Shown here one piece after another: positions 10,925 through 20,941 of a DNA stretch of 64,000 nt. The DNA lies in assembly GCF_019145205.1 (NCBI RefSeq), contig NZ_JAHSTT010000004.1, positions 124,001-188,000 of the forward strand, given 5' to 3'. The notes under the pieces were generated by a model. It did no database searches. It was not told the DNA's origin and was given only the letters and a program-made list of their open reading frames with translations. Source of the stretch: Pseudomonas khavaziana (GTDB lineage: Bacteria > Pseudomonadota > Gammaproteobacteria > Pseudomonadales > Pseudomonadaceae). Numbering within the stretch: the stretch's first letter is position 1; every line of letters begins with the position of its first letter. A program made the translations under genes and the position numbers.

Positions 10925-11947
10925 TCAGCGGTATTGGGCGAACACACCGGCCAATGGCGCCGTCGACTCACGCAAAACTATACTCGGCGTCACGATACGT
11001 TGATCGATCGGCAGTTGGGGTGTCGCTATTCGTTGCAGTAATAATTCGGCCGCGGTCTCGCCCAGCTGCAGGATCGACTGCCCGACCGTCGTCAATGCCG
11101 GGTACACGTAGCGCCCCATCTGGATGTCGTCAAAACCGATCACCGATAGCTCACCTGGCACACGGATATTTCGCTCGGCAGCGGCGCGCAGTACGCCAAA
11201 ACCGATCATATCGTTGCTGGCGAAAATCGCGCTGGGCGGGTTTTCCGAGAGCAACTGCACCGCTGCGGTATAACCCCCGGTGCTGGTGAAGTCGCTTTCC
11301 AGGATACGGCTGACCAACACTTCCACACCGGCCTCACGCAACGCACGCTGGTAGCCGGCAAGGCGCATCTGCGCCACGCGGGTATGCCCCGGGCCGCCAA
11401 TACAGGCAATGTCCCGATGCCCCAACTCCAGCAGGTGCCGGGTCGCGAGGTAAGCACCCTCTTCGTGGTCGATGCGTACCAGATCGACATCGATACCATC
11501 CAGCGCCCGGTCGACAATCACCATGGGCGTGCGCACCGCACTCAAGCCAGCGGCAAGGCCACTGTCATCACCACCTACCGACGTCACGATCAAGCCGTCG
11601 ACGCGCTTTTCCAGCAGTACGCGCAAGTAACTGCGCTGCTTTTCAGCGTCGTCATCGGAGTTGCAGAGGATCACGCAGTAACCATTACGCTCGCAGTAAT
11701 CCTCGATGCCACGGGCCAGCTCCGCGAAATACGGGTTGAGGCTGTTGGGCACCAGCAGGCCTATAGTGGCCGTGGTCTTGGCCTTGAGCGAACGTGCTAC
11801 GGCACTGGGCACGTAGTCCAATTGCTTGATTGCCGCCTCGACCTTGATGCGTACCGGCTCGCTGACCGGCCGAGTCTTGTTCACCACATGGGACACCGTG
11901 GTGTAGGAAATACCTGCAAGCGCTGCCACATCCTTGATCGTTGCCAT
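10925..11947 (-). CDS. rbsR: LacI-family ribose operon repressor
   Basis: A 340-residue LacI/GalR regulator. Residues 1-25 form the helix-turn-helix (MATIKDVAALAGISYTTVSHV), the hinge helix has PSAVARSLK, and the rest is a periplasmic-binding-protein-like sensor domain (TIGLLVPNSLNPYF). It sits inside the operon it probably controls, 3 bp from rbsC. Ribose is the expected inducer. The perfect palindrome at 15619-15632 is its likely operator. Confidence 0.94.
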   Translation of the reverse strand: MATIKDVAALAGISYTTVSHVVNKTRPVSEPVRIKVEAAIKQLDYVPSAVARSLKAKTTATIGLLVPNSLNPYFAELARGIEDYCERNGYCVILCNSDDDAEKQRSYLRVLLEKRVDGLIVTSVGGDDSGLAAGLSAVRTPMVIVDRALDGIDVDLVRIDHEEGAYLATRHLLELGHRDIACIGGPGHTRVAQMRLAGYQRALREAGVEVLVSRILESDFTSTGGYTAAVQLLSENPPSAIFASNDMIGFGVLRAAAERNIRVPGELSVIGFDDIQMGRYVYPALTTVGQSILQLGETAAELLLQRIATPQLPIDQRIVTPSIVLRESTAPLAGVFAQYR

Positions 11948-11950
11948 GGT

Positions 11951-12928
11951 TCAGCCCCGCCGACTGGCGCGCTGGCTGCGGTAAGTATCGAGGACGACGG
12001 CGATCACGATCACTGCACCGGTAATGATGCGTTTCGTGGGTTCCGTTGCGCCGATCTGCGCCAAGCCGGCAGCCAATACCGAAATGATCAACACACCGAA
12101 GAACGTACTGATGACCGAACCGCGCCCGCCCATCAGGCTGGTGCCGCCAATCACCACGGCGGCAATCACTTGCAGTTCCAGGCCCGAACCGGCGTTCGGA
12201 TCCGCCGCTTCCAGACGCGAAATCTGGAACAGGGCAGCCACACCGGCCAACAGGCCCATCAGGCTGAACACCAGGATCTTGTAGGGTTTGGGATTGATGC
12301 CAGCCAGGCGCACCGCCTCTTCGTTGGTGCCGATACCGATCAGGTAACGCCCGAATACAGTACGGGTCAGAACCAGCTGGGCCGCAATGATCACCAGCAG
12401 CGCGATGATGAACGATGGTGAAATGCCAAACGCAATCGGGTTGGACAGCCAGGCAAACGAGTCACCGATATAGGCGGTGCGCGAGCCTGTCATTTGGTAG
12501 GCCACGCCACGCGCCATCTCCAGCACACCCAGGGACACGATAAATGACGGAATGCGCCAGGCCACGGTGATGGAGCCGGTGATGGTACCGGCCAATGCGG
12601 CGCAACCCATGCCCAGCAAAGCGGCGGGCAGCACGCTCCAGCCCCAGCCAAGAATCGCCACGCTGACCGCCGACGCCGCCAATGCCAGCACGGAACCTAC
12701 CGACAGATCGATGCCGCCGATGATGAGGATGAAGGTCATGCCCACCGCCAGCACCATCAGGTCCGGAATCTGGTTGGCCAGGGTGCTGAAGGTGTCATAG
12801 GACAGGAAGTGGTCGCTGAGCACCGAGAACAGCGCAATCATCGCCAGCAAAGCACCCGCCAGGCCCAGGTAAGTACCCAGGCCATAGAAGTTGCCGCCAG
12901 TCTTACCGGGGGAAATGCTTGTTTTCAT
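11951..12928 (-). CDS. rbsC: ribose ABC transporter permease
   Basis: A 325-residue polytopic inner-membrane protein of the BPD_transp_2 type with about 8-10 hydrophobic segments. The family features GGIDLSVGSVLALAA and NEEAVRLAGINPKPYK (the cytoplasmic loop contacting the ATPase) are clear, as is GGTSLMGGRGSVI. The start overlaps rbsA by 4 bp. It forms the ribose channel with RbsA and RbsB. Confidence 0.95.
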   Translation of the reverse strand: MKTSISPGKTGGNFYGLGTYLGLAGALLAMIALFSVLSDHFLSYDTFSTLANQIPDLMVLAVGMTFILIIGGIDLSVGSVLALAASAVSVAILGWGWSVLPAALLGMGCAALAGTITGSITVAWRIPSFIVSLGVLEMARGVAYQMTGSRTAYIGDSFAWLSNPIAFGISPSFIIALLVIIAAQLVLTRTVFGRYLIGIGTNEEAVRLAGINPKPYKILVFSLMGLLAGVAALFQISRLEAADPNAGSGLELQVIAAVVIGGTSLMGGRGSVISTFFGVLIISVLAAGLAQIGATEPTKRIITGAVIVIAVVLDTYRSQRASRRG

Positions 12929-14478
12929 GGGGTATTCCTAGGCGCTGCTTCGTTGAGCAGCTCGTCACGTTTCTGATAGCCGGCAAAGGCGGCGGCGAGC
13001 AATTCGTCCTGGGTCCAGCTGTCACGCTCGAAGGTCTGGATCAGGCGTCCGGCGGACAATACGCCGATGCGGTCACAGATCAGCATCAGCTCACGCAGGT
13101 CACTGGACACCACCACCAACGCCTTACCCTGGCGCGTCAGTTCGCCGAGCAAGGCGTAGATGTCGAACTTGGCGCCGACATCGATGCCCCGGGTCGGCTC
13201 ATCGAACAGCATCACCGAACAATCGCGCTCCAGCCAACGGCCGATCACCACCTTCTGCTGGTTGCCCCCCGACAGCTCGGAGACCAATTGCGCCGGGCTG
13301 GAACTGCGGATCCGCATCGCGTCGATCTGGCGCTTGGCCAAGGCCGTTTCATCGCGGCTATTGACCAGGCCGCCACCGGAGATTTCCGGCATGTTGCCCA
13401 GGGCGATATTGGCGCTGATGGACTGAGTCAGCAGCAGGCCCTCGCCTTTGCGGTCTTCGGTGATCAGGGCAATGCCGTGACCGACCGCGTCCACCGGCGA
13501 GCGGATACTCACCACCTTGGCCGGCGAGCCCAGGGCCACGGTGCCGCTGTCGGCCAGGTCGGCGCCGAAGATCAGGCGGAGCAATTCGGTGCGACCGGCG
13601 CCGATCAAGCCGGAGATGCCATAAATCTCGCCAGCTCGCACTGCAAATGAGACGTCGCGAACCTTGTCCGAGCGGCTCAGGCCGGTCACGGTCAAGGCCG
13701 GGGCACCAATCGTACGCGGGCCCAGGTCGATGTGTTCGCCCAGCTCGCGACCGACCATCAAGGTCACCAACTGCTCGCTGTTGTAATTGGCCATCGGCTC
13801 GACGCAGACCAGCTTGCCGTCGCGCAGTACCGCAATGCGCTGGGCGACACGGGCCAGCTCTTCCAGCCGGTGCGAAATATAGATGATCGCCACGCCTCGG
13901 GCCTGCAGGCGGGTGATTTGTTCAAACAGCATCTCGACTTCACGGGCGGTGAGCATGGCCGTGGGTTCGTCGAGGATCAGTACATGACAGTCGCCGATCA
14001 GGTTACGGGCAATCTCGACCATTTGCTGATGACCAATGCCCAGGCTGCCAACCAGCGTATCCGGGTCGATCGCGTCCAGGCCGACCTGGGCCATGGCTTC
14101 GATCGCAGACTTGCGCAGTTGTTTGCGGCTGATCCAGCCACAGCTGCTTGGCAGATTATCCAGGAACAGGTTTTCAGCCACCGTCAGTGTCGGCAGCAGG
14201 TTGAGTTCCTGCATGACCATGCGTACGCCCAAGGCTTCGGCCTGGGTACGGCTGGCGGGGCAAAAATCCTGGCCATTGAACTGCATGTGCCCAGTGGTCG
14301 GCGTGACCAGGCCGCCAATGATCTTCGACAAGGTACTTTTGCCTGCGCCGTTCTCACCGGTCAGCGCCAGCACTTCCCCGCGATTGAGCGTCAGGGTGAT
14401 GTCGGACAGAACCGGCTGGGCATAGGTCTTACCGATACCGCTGACCGAGAGGACAGCGTTCGGGGCGGAAGATGACAT
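12925..14478 (-). CDS. rbsA: ribose ABC transporter ATP-binding protein
   Basis: A 517-residue fusion of two ABC domains. Domain 1 has Walker A GENGAGKST (about residue 40) and Walker B VLILDEPTA. Domain 2 has a degenerate Walker A (GLIGAGRTELL), signature LSGGNQQKVVIGR and Walker B VMLFDEPTR. The degenerate second site is usual for sugar transporters of this class. It powers ribose import through RbsC and lies 57 bp after rbsB. Confidence 0.96.
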   Translation of the reverse strand: MSSSAPNAVLSVSGIGKTYAQPVLSDITLTLNRGEVLALTGENGAGKSTLSKIIGGLVTPTTGHMQFNGQDFCPASRTQAEALGVRMVMQELNLLPTLTVAENLFLDNLPSSCGWISRKQLRKSAIEAMAQVGLDAIDPDTLVGSLGIGHQQMVEIARNLIGDCHVLILDEPTAMLTAREVEMLFEQITRLQARGVAIIYISHRLEELARVAQRIAVLRDGKLVCVEPMANYNSEQLVTLMVGRELGEHIDLGPRTIGAPALTVTGLSRSDKVRDVSFAVRAGEIYGISGLIGAGRTELLRLIFGADLADSGTVALGSPAKVVSIRSPVDAVGHGIALITEDRKGEGLLLTQSISANIALGNMPEISGGGLVNSRDETALAKRQIDAMRIRSSSPAQLVSELSGGNQQKVVIGRWLERDCSVMLFDEPTRGIDVGAKFDIYALLGELTRQGKALVVVSSDLRELMLICDRIGVLSAGRLIQTFERDSWTQDELLAAAFAGYQKRDELLNEAAPRNTP

Positions 14479-14535
14479 AGGAAAATCTCCAGGCGCCCGC
14501 CCAGGACGAGCGAGCGCTGTTGGGTACTGCCAGGA

Positions 14536-15495
14536 TTACTTCTTGAGGACGAGTTCGACCGGGGTTTCGATCACGCCATCTTTGGCATCGACTTTTTCAC
14601 CCTTGACCAGCTTCAACGCGTTCTGGATACCGAACACGGCTTGCTGGGCGGCAGCCTGGTCGGCAGTCGCGAGCACACGTCCATCCTGCAGCATCGGCTT
14701 GATGGCTTCGATGTTGTCGTAGCCTACGACCAGCACCTTGCCGGCCTTGCCCGCTGCACGTACAGCAGAGACGGCACCCAGGGCCATGTTGTCATTGCCA
14801 GCCAGCAGCGCCTTGAGATCGGGGTGTTCACTCAGCATCGCCGACGCAACCTTTTGGCCCTGGTCGATTTCCCAGTTACCGGATTGGGTGGAGACGATCT
14901 TCATGCCCGCGGCGTCCATCGCGTCTTTGTAGCCTGCGGTACGCTGCTGGGCGTTGGTGGTGGTCGGTACGCCTTCGATGATGCCAACCTTGTCACCCGC
15001 GGAGAGTTGCTTGGCCAGGTAGTCGCCTACCAGCTTGGAGCCTTTGCGGTTGTCCGGGCCTACGAAAGGAATATCGAGGTTTTTGCTTTTGAGTACGTCA
15101 GGGTCAAGGCGGTTGTCGATGTTGACGACCTTGATACCAGCGTCAGAGGCTTTCTTCAGTACGTTGGCCAGCGCTTTGGAATCGGCGGGTGCGATCACAA
15201 TGGCGTTGACCTTGGAATTGATCATTTCATTAACGATGGCAATCTGTGCGCTGGTGTCGGTTTCGTTCTTGATACCGTTGGTAATCATGTCGAAATCGGC
15301 GGTGTGTTCTTTCTGATAAGCCTTCGCGCCCTCTTGCATCGTGACGAAGAACTCATTGGCAAGGGACTTCATCACCAGGCCAACCTTGGGCTTGGCGGCG
15401 GCGTCTTCAGCAAATGCAGAGGAGAGAGGTAAAGCGGCGGATGCGGCAGCAAGCACAGCGACAGCAAGAAGACGTCCAGCAAATGGCAGCTTCAT
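14536..15495 (-). CDS. rbsB: ribose-binding periplasmic protein
   Basis: A 319-residue periplasmic binding protein with a Sec signal peptide (about 1-29, ending SSAFA). The mature domain (KPKVGLVMKSLANEFFVTMQEGAKAY pattern, then NAIVIAPADSKA) is typical of the ribose/galactose class. It is first in the operon, directly behind the promoter and operator at 15619-15669, which fits the need for more copies of the binding protein than of the membrane parts. Confidence 0.95.
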   Translation of the reverse strand: MKLPFAGRLLAVAVLAAASAALPLSSAFAEDAAAKPKVGLVMKSLANEFFVTMQEGAKAYQKEHTADFDMITNGIKNETDTSAQIAIVNEMINSKVNAIVIAPADSKALANVLKKASDAGIKVVNIDNRLDPDVLKSKNLDIPFVGPDNRKGSKLVGDYLAKQLSAGDKVGIIEGVPTTTNAQQRTAGYKDAMDAAGMKIVSTQSGNWEIDQGQKVASAMLSEHPDLKALLAGNDNMALGAVSAVRAAGKAGKVLVVGYDNIEAIKPMLQDGRVLATADQAAAQQAVFGIQNALKLVKGEKVDAKDGVIETPVELVLKK

Positions 15496-15618
15496 GGGTT
15501 CACTCCGATCTTATGATTATTGTGAGCAACGCTTGCACCGAAGAGCCTCCGGCAGCCTCCCACCTGGGTGGCCGATACGAGCTGGCACGGTACTCAAAGA
15601 GTGCGCCGTGAAATATCT

Positions 15619-15632
15619 CGCAAACGTTTGCG
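15619..15632. promoter_or_regulatory. predicted RbsR operator
   Basis: CGCAAACGTTTGCG is a perfect 14-bp palindrome with the central CG and AAACGTTT core seen in LacI/GalR operators, including RbsR sites. It starts 9 bases past the predicted -10 of the rbsB promoter, so bound repressor would cover the transcription start. Confidence 0.8.
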
Positions 15633-15640
15633 TTAAACAA

Positions 15641-15669
15641 ACTATGAGAACCTTGTCGGGATTTGTCAA
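15641..15669 (-). promoter_or_regulatory. predicted rbsB sigma-70 promoter
   Basis: On the minus strand a consensus -35 TTGACA (15664-15669) is followed after exactly 17 bp by CATAGT (15641-15646, 4 of 6 matches to the -10 consensus). The operator palindrome follows immediately. The resulting rbsB leader would be about 140 nt. Confidence 0.65.
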
Positions 15670-17148
<1,479 letters not shown>

Positions 17149-17164
17149 TACCTGTTGATCGACC

Positions 17165-17275
17165 TGTAGGAGCGAGTTTGCTCGCGAAGAACGCTAACGA
17201 TAACGCGCAAAGCCTGACTCACTGCGGCGCTATCACGTTTTTCGCGAGCAAGCTCGCTCCTACAGTTCCTTTGTC
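17165..17275. repeat. REPIN (GTAGGAGCGAG family)
   Basis: Two inverted REP sequences, TGTAGGAGCGAGTTTGCTCG at the left and its near-complement at the right, flank an 60-bp spacer. The same element recurs at 47865-47964 with a related spacer. It lies directly after ansB. Confidence 0.88.
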
Positions 17276-17358
17276 CCACCTCTCAACAAAGTTCCTTAAT
17301 CGCTGTCAGACGAACTTCTTGAAATTTAAGCAGTTGCGAAATCGCCTACATTTAAATA

Positions 17359-17374
17359 CTGTATGTGCGTACAG
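17359..17374. promoter_or_regulatory. predicted LexA box
   Basis: CTGTATGTGCGTACAG fits the CTGT-N8-ACAG LexA consensus exactly and is preceded by TA, as in strong SOS boxes. It lies 19 bp before the GTG start of the DUF1654 gene. SOS control of this gene and endA is therefore likely. Confidence 0.75.
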
Positions 17375-17392
17375 CCTATTAAGGAATGCTCC

Positions 17393-17644
17393 GTGGCAAA
17401 GCCCTCGTCCGCAGTACCCGCATCGCCTGACGCCTACCAGCGCCTGGCTATCCGCGTGCAAAAAATCATCAATTCGACCAACGCCCAGAAGGCCAAGGCA
17501 GCCTTGATCTTCCGTTTACCCGATGAGCCGGAGGACGAGTGGCAGCGTCTCCTGGAAGAAATTGCTGAAAACGACAATGTCACCCTGGCTTATCGGGATG
17601 ACGGCGGCGTGCAAATTTTCTGGGTTGTGCCGAAGGAAGATTGA
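17393..17644 (+). CDS. DUF1654 protein
   Basis: The GTG at 17393 has AAGGA 7-8 bases upstream and gives 83 residues (MAKPSSAVPASPDAYQRLAI). The core YQRLAIRVQKIINS, then IFRLPDEPEDEWQRLLEEIAENDNV, matches DUF1654, a small family common in pseudomonads and of unknown function. No signal peptide or membrane segment. It lies between a LexA box and, 4 bp downstream, endA. The arrangement suggests a two-gene SOS-induced operon and a DNA-related role for this protein, which is inference. Confidence 0.85.
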   Translation: MAKPSSAVPASPDAYQRLAIRVQKIINSTNAQKAKAALIFRLPDEPEDEWQRLLEEIAENDNVTLAYRDDGGVQIFWVVPKED

Positions 17645-17648
17645 TTGA

Positions 17649-18338
17649 ATGAGTGCCCGCTTTATTGCCCTGTGCTGTCTGTTTTTTACCGTCACCGCCC
17701 ACGCCCAAGCCCCTCGAACCTTCAGCGAAGCCAAGAAAATTGCCTGGAAGCTCTACGCTCCGCAATCCACTGAGTTCTACTGCGGGTGTAAATACACCGG
17801 TAATCGTGTGAACCTGAAGGCTTGTGGCTATATCCCGCGCAAAAACGCCAACCGCGCTGCGCGCATCGAGTGGGAACACATCGTGCCGGCCTGGCAAATC
17901 GGACATCAGCGCCAATGCTGGCAAAGTGGCGGGCGAAAAAACTGCACGCGCCATGACGAGGTGTTCAAGCGCGCCGAAGCTGACCTGCACAACCTGGTGC
18001 CGAGCATCGGCGAAGTGAATGGCGACCGTAACAACTTCAGCTTTGGTTGGCTGCCGGTGCAAAGCGGGCAGTACGGCTCATGCCTGACCCAGGTGGATTT
18101 CAAGGCCAAGAAGGTCATGCCACGCCCTTCCATTCGTGGAATGATCGCACGCACGTATTTTTATATGAGCAAGCAGTACGGTCTGCGCCTGTCGAAACAG
18201 GACCGGCAACTGTATGAAGCCTGGAACAAGACTTATCCAGTGCAGACCTGGGAGCGCCAGCGCAACCAGACCGTGGCCTGTGTAATGGGGCGAGGCAACG
18301 AGTTTGTCGGCCCGGTGAACCTGAAGGCCTGCGGCTGA
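17649..18338 (+). CDS. endA: endonuclease I (periplasmic/secreted DNase)
   Basis: A 229-residue protein with a Sec signal peptide (about 1-19, ending AHA). It has the endonuclease I metal-dependent active-site region RIEWEHIVPAW (catalytic His) and DLHNLVPSIGEVNGDRNN, which carries the metal-binding Asn. Paired cysteines (YCGCKY, KACGY, QCWQ, NCTRH, SCLTQ, VACVM, KACG) fit a disulfide-bonded exported enzyme. It degrades double-stranded DNA non-specifically outside the cytoplasm. It follows the DUF1654 gene by 4 bp, so it probably shares the LexA-controlled promoter. Confidence 0.93.
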   Translation: MSARFIALCCLFFTVTAHAQAPRTFSEAKKIAWKLYAPQSTEFYCGCKYTGNRVNLKACGYIPRKNANRAARIEWEHIVPAWQIGHQRQCWQSGGRKNCTRHDEVFKRAEADLHNLVPSIGEVNGDRNNFSFGWLPVQSGQYGSCLTQVDFKAKKVMPRPSIRGMIARTYFYMSKQYGLRLSKQDRQLYEAWNKTYPVQTWERQRNQTVACVMGRGNEFVGPVNLKACG

Positions 18339-18368
18339 ATGTGGGCGGGGATGCCGCCCACTCAGGCC

Positions 18369-18749
18369 TTACTGTGCAGCCTTGTGTTCGACGATCTCCG
18401 ACACCGTATCGGTTTTTTTGGCCCTGGCCATCTTTTCGTTAAGCAAAGCCTGCCTGGCTTCGGCCTCCGCTTTGGTCGCGAACGGCCCCAGCCGCACTTC
18501 ATCCTTGCCATCGACCTTCACGATGTAAAAACTGAAACCATGCTCCAGCAACCAGGCGGTCAGGTCAGTGATCGCCTGCAGCTTGTGGTCCGGCGGGCCG
18601 ACCCATAGATCCCATTCCTGAGCGGCAATCGCGCCGGTTTGTGGCAGGTTTTCAGTCACGGCAGGCTTGGCCTTGGGGGCATCGACCGACTTACCTTCAC
18701 CGCATCCGGCCAACGCCAACACCACAATTGCCATCGCTACTTTACGCAC
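18369..18749 (-). CDS. SPOR-domain lipoprotein
   Basis: A 126-residue protein with a lipoprotein signal ending LALAGC (Cys16) and a proline/alanine-rich linker. A C-terminal SPOR-like domain follows (FYIVKVDGKDEVRLGPFATKAEAEARQAL). SPOR domains bind denuded peptidoglycan, often at division sites. The convergent stop of endA is 31 bp away. Specific role unknown. Confidence 0.8.
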   Translation of the reverse strand: MRKVAMAIVVLALAGCGEGKSVDAPKAKPAVTENLPQTGAIAAQEWDLWVGPPDHKLQAITDLTAWLLEHGFSFYIVKVDGKDEVRLGPFATKAEAEARQALLNEKMARAKKTDTVSEIVEHKAAQ

Positions 18750-18996
18750 TGCCCTGCTCCTTTGAGGATCAAAGAGGCGACTTTACCATTCGCTGTCTAT
18801 TCTGGCCGTCATAAACGTTGGCTTAAACAATGCGAATGATGTATCGCGACCTGTATGATGCCGCCATGGGAATTAATGTCGCCTCTATGCGTCCTAAAAG
18901 AGGCAGTCACAGGGAAGCGCTTCGCAGTAAGCTACACACATCCGACACCTGCCCTGTCTGAAACATGTGTCCTTAAAAGTAATCAAGGAGAAGTCC

Positions 18997-19191
18997 ATGC
19001 TTATACTCACCCGCAAAGTCGGTGAAAGCATAAACATCGGTGATGACATTACGATCACCATCCTGGGCGTTAGCGGCCAGCAAGTACGAATCGGCATCAA
19101 CGCCCCCAAGGATGTTGCCGTGCATCGCGAGGAGATTTACCAGCGCATCCAGGCTGGCCTGACTGCACCCGACAAAAACCAGACGCCTTGA
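18997..19191 (+). CDS. rsmE: RsmE-type CsrA/RsmA translational regulator
   Basis: A 64-residue protein, [17 protein letters not shown]..., with the CsrA fold and Arg44 in [12 protein letters not shown]. The sequence agrees with the P. fluorescens RsmE paralogue rather than RsmA (which reads RRVGETLMVGDDVTV). It binds GGA motifs in mRNA leaders and is sequestered by RsmX/Y/Z RNAs in the Gac/Rsm pathway. AAGGAG lies 6 bases before the ATG. CAAGGAG over the ribosome site and an ACAGGGA at 18909-18915 resemble RsmE sites and would allow autorepression (inference). Confidence 0.94.
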   Translation: MLILTRKVGESINIGDDITITILGVSGQQVRIGINAPKDVAVHREEIYQRIQAGLTAPDKNQTP

Positions 19192-19400
19192 AACGCCTCA
19201 GTAGCCAGCCTTTTCGTTCATTGTAATGGCTGGCGAAAACCCAATCGGCCTGCTCGCGCTTTTTTGCGTGACCAGCGCGTCCTTTGCATGTCTCTTCGCT
19301 GCAAGATGAAACTTTCAGCGTAGCTGGAACTTGTCGATCTGTTCGTAGCCCAATTTGTGACGCTTTTTTCCGCCATCCGAGTGCATTCAGGAGCACGTCG

Positions 19401-19661
19401 ATGAGGCCAGTCGCGACGCCCCCACTTGTTACCCGATCCTGGATGATCGCCCTGCTGATAGGCTTGGTTTTCCTGGCGCTCGGGTATGGGTTGAGAGTGG
19501 AAGCTGAACGGGCCTTTACCGATGACCACGCCTGGCTGGACTTGACACTTCTGCTGTGTGGTTACTTGCTGGTGTTCTGCCTCAAACCCATGCAAAAGGT
19601 TATTTTGCGCAAGTTGTGCCAACGCGCAGCTGATCGTGCACACCAGCAAACCCTACGCTGA
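19401..19661 (+). CDS. small inner-membrane hypothetical protein
   Basis: Start at ATG 19401 with AGGAG 7 bases upstream, giving 86 residues; the longer in-frame extension to 19284 lacks such a site. Two hydrophobic segments (about 15-33, WMIALLIGLVFLALGYGL, and about 50-65, LTLLLCGYLLVFCL) predict a two-pass membrane protein with a basic C-terminal tail (KVILRKLCQRAADRAHQ). No family recognised. Confidence 0.65.
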   Translation: MRPVATPPLVTRSWMIALLIGLVFLALGYGLRVEAERAFTDDHAWLDLTLLLCGYLLVFCLKPMQKVILRKLCQRAADRAHQQTLR

Positions 19662-19753
19662 TACCGCTGCATGCTATCGGATCGCCGGTATTTACAGTTG
19701 AGCAACAAGACCTATGCTTGGGCATGCACAGTCAGTCAAAGGTGCAGGAACAG

Positions 19754-20038
19754 ATGGACACGCTCAGCAAATCCCAAATCGAAACAGCCTTGGCAGACCG
19801 CCTTCCCAGCTACAGGGTTGAGTGCACACTGCATGCCGACGGTACCTTGTCAGCCGTTCTCAGCGGCCCGGAAACCGATCATTTTGCGGTTACTGGAATC
19901 GTGCGGGCGCATTATCACGGCACTGAAGCCATCAATCGGCTCGCCACAGAGATACTCAGGGAAATGGTGTTGTCGCGTCAGGGAATGAAAAGCAGCCGGT
20001 TGCAAGCAGTCGCCTGTACAGAAGGCCGAGCCCAGTAA
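19754..20038 (+). CDS. hypothetical protein, 94 aa
   Basis: ATG at 19754 is preceded by AGGAACAG and gives MDTLSKSQIETALADRLPSY. The upstream ATG at 19724 or TTG at 19718 are alternatives. The product is soluble; residues 18-60 alternate in a beta-like pattern (YRVECTLHADGTLSAVLSG), then a helix (TEAINRLATEILREMVL). No family recognised. A terminator stem overlaps its stop codon. Confidence 0.65.
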   Translation: MDTLSKSQIETALADRLPSYRVECTLHADGTLSAVLSGPETDHFAVTGIVRAHYHGTEAINRLATEILREMVLSRQGMKSSRLQAVACTEGRAQ

Positions 20039-20051
20039 AGGCTCGGCCTTC
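20021..20051 (+). terminator. terminator-like hairpin spanning a stop codon
   Basis: GAAGGCCGAGCC (20021-20032) and GGCTCGGCCTTC (20040-20051) form a perfect 12-bp stem with a 7-nt loop. The stop codon of the 94-residue gene lies in the loop. No long T-run follows, so it may act as a bidirectional stabilising hairpin between convergent genes. Confidence 0.65.
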
Positions 20052-20065
20052 TGTGCATCAAGGTG

Positions 20066-20734
20066 TCAACGATGAACACAAAGCAAGCCATCAGCGTCGC
20101 GTAGCGCCCGCAACCCGTTATACCCCTCGATACAAGCATGATCAGTCAGCATCGGCGTCAGGTGCGCAGAGGTTACGACCATGATATCCGCCCCCGCTGC
20201 CTCGCCCGCTCGGATGCCCACGGTGGCGTCCTCGAATATCAGGCAGTCTTGCACAGACACGCCCAGGCGCTGGGCACCCAGCACATAGCAGGCCGGATCC
20301 GGCTTGCCGCTCGCCACGTCTTCGGCTGTCACTAATACTTCCGGCACTGGAATGCCTGCCGCTTGCAGTCGGCGCATCGCCAATGCCTTTGGAGCGGATG
20401 TGACCAGCGCCCATTGATCGATGGGCAAGCCCTTCAAAAACTCTACAGCGCCAGGAATCGCAACAACCCCTTCGACATCATTCAACTCAGCCTCGGTGAT
20501 CCACCGGGCTTCCACCTCGGGATCGACACCCGGCAAGGCCTGGCGAGTAATGGTATCAATCGCGCGGGCGCCATGAATGGTGGTCAGAAAGGCCTCCACG
20601 TCCAGGCCGTGACGTTCCGCCCAGATACTCCATACCCGCTCGGCTGCGGCGATGGAGTTAAGCAGGGTCCCGTCCATGTCGAACAGGAAGGCGCGATAGC
20701 GCCGGGTAAACACAGTTGGATTCGGGATGGACAC
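20066..20734 (-). CDS. HAD-superfamily phosphatase
   Basis: A 222-residue HAD hydrolase. Motif I is FDMDGTLLNS with nucleophile Asp19 and general acid Asp21. Motif II is VTSAPKALAMRRL, motif III the lysine of ASGKPDPACY, and motif IV IFEDATVGIRAGEAAGAD. The helical cap between motifs I and II places it with sugar-phosphate/glycerol-3-phosphate phosphatases (YfbT/GPP-like). The substrate cannot be determined. It is monocistronic. Confidence 0.9.
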   Translation of the reverse strand: MSIPNPTVFTRRYRAFLFDMDGTLLNSIAAAERVWSIWAERHGLDVEAFLTTIHGARAIDTITRQALPGVDPEVEARWITEAELNDVEGVVAIPGAVEFLKGLPIDQWALVTSAPKALAMRRLQAAGIPVPEVLVTAEDVASGKPDPACYVLGAQRLGVSVQDCLIFEDATVGIRAGEAAGADIMVVTSAHLTPMLTDHACIEGYNGLRALRDADGLLCVHR

Positions 20735-20941
20735 TAGGCGGCTTCCTCATGAGCTGGACCCCTGTAATCTACGGATCACCTTCACGCTTGTAAACGCTGA
20801 GCCCCCTCAAACCGCCTACGTATCGGTCTCACGTCAAGAATGACGAACTTGTCATGATCCTGTTGGTTGGCTGTTGGGATTGCCTGGTTACCGTGAACTC
20901 ACTGCCACTGCGGCAGCCAATCCGTAACGAGAGATACCACC

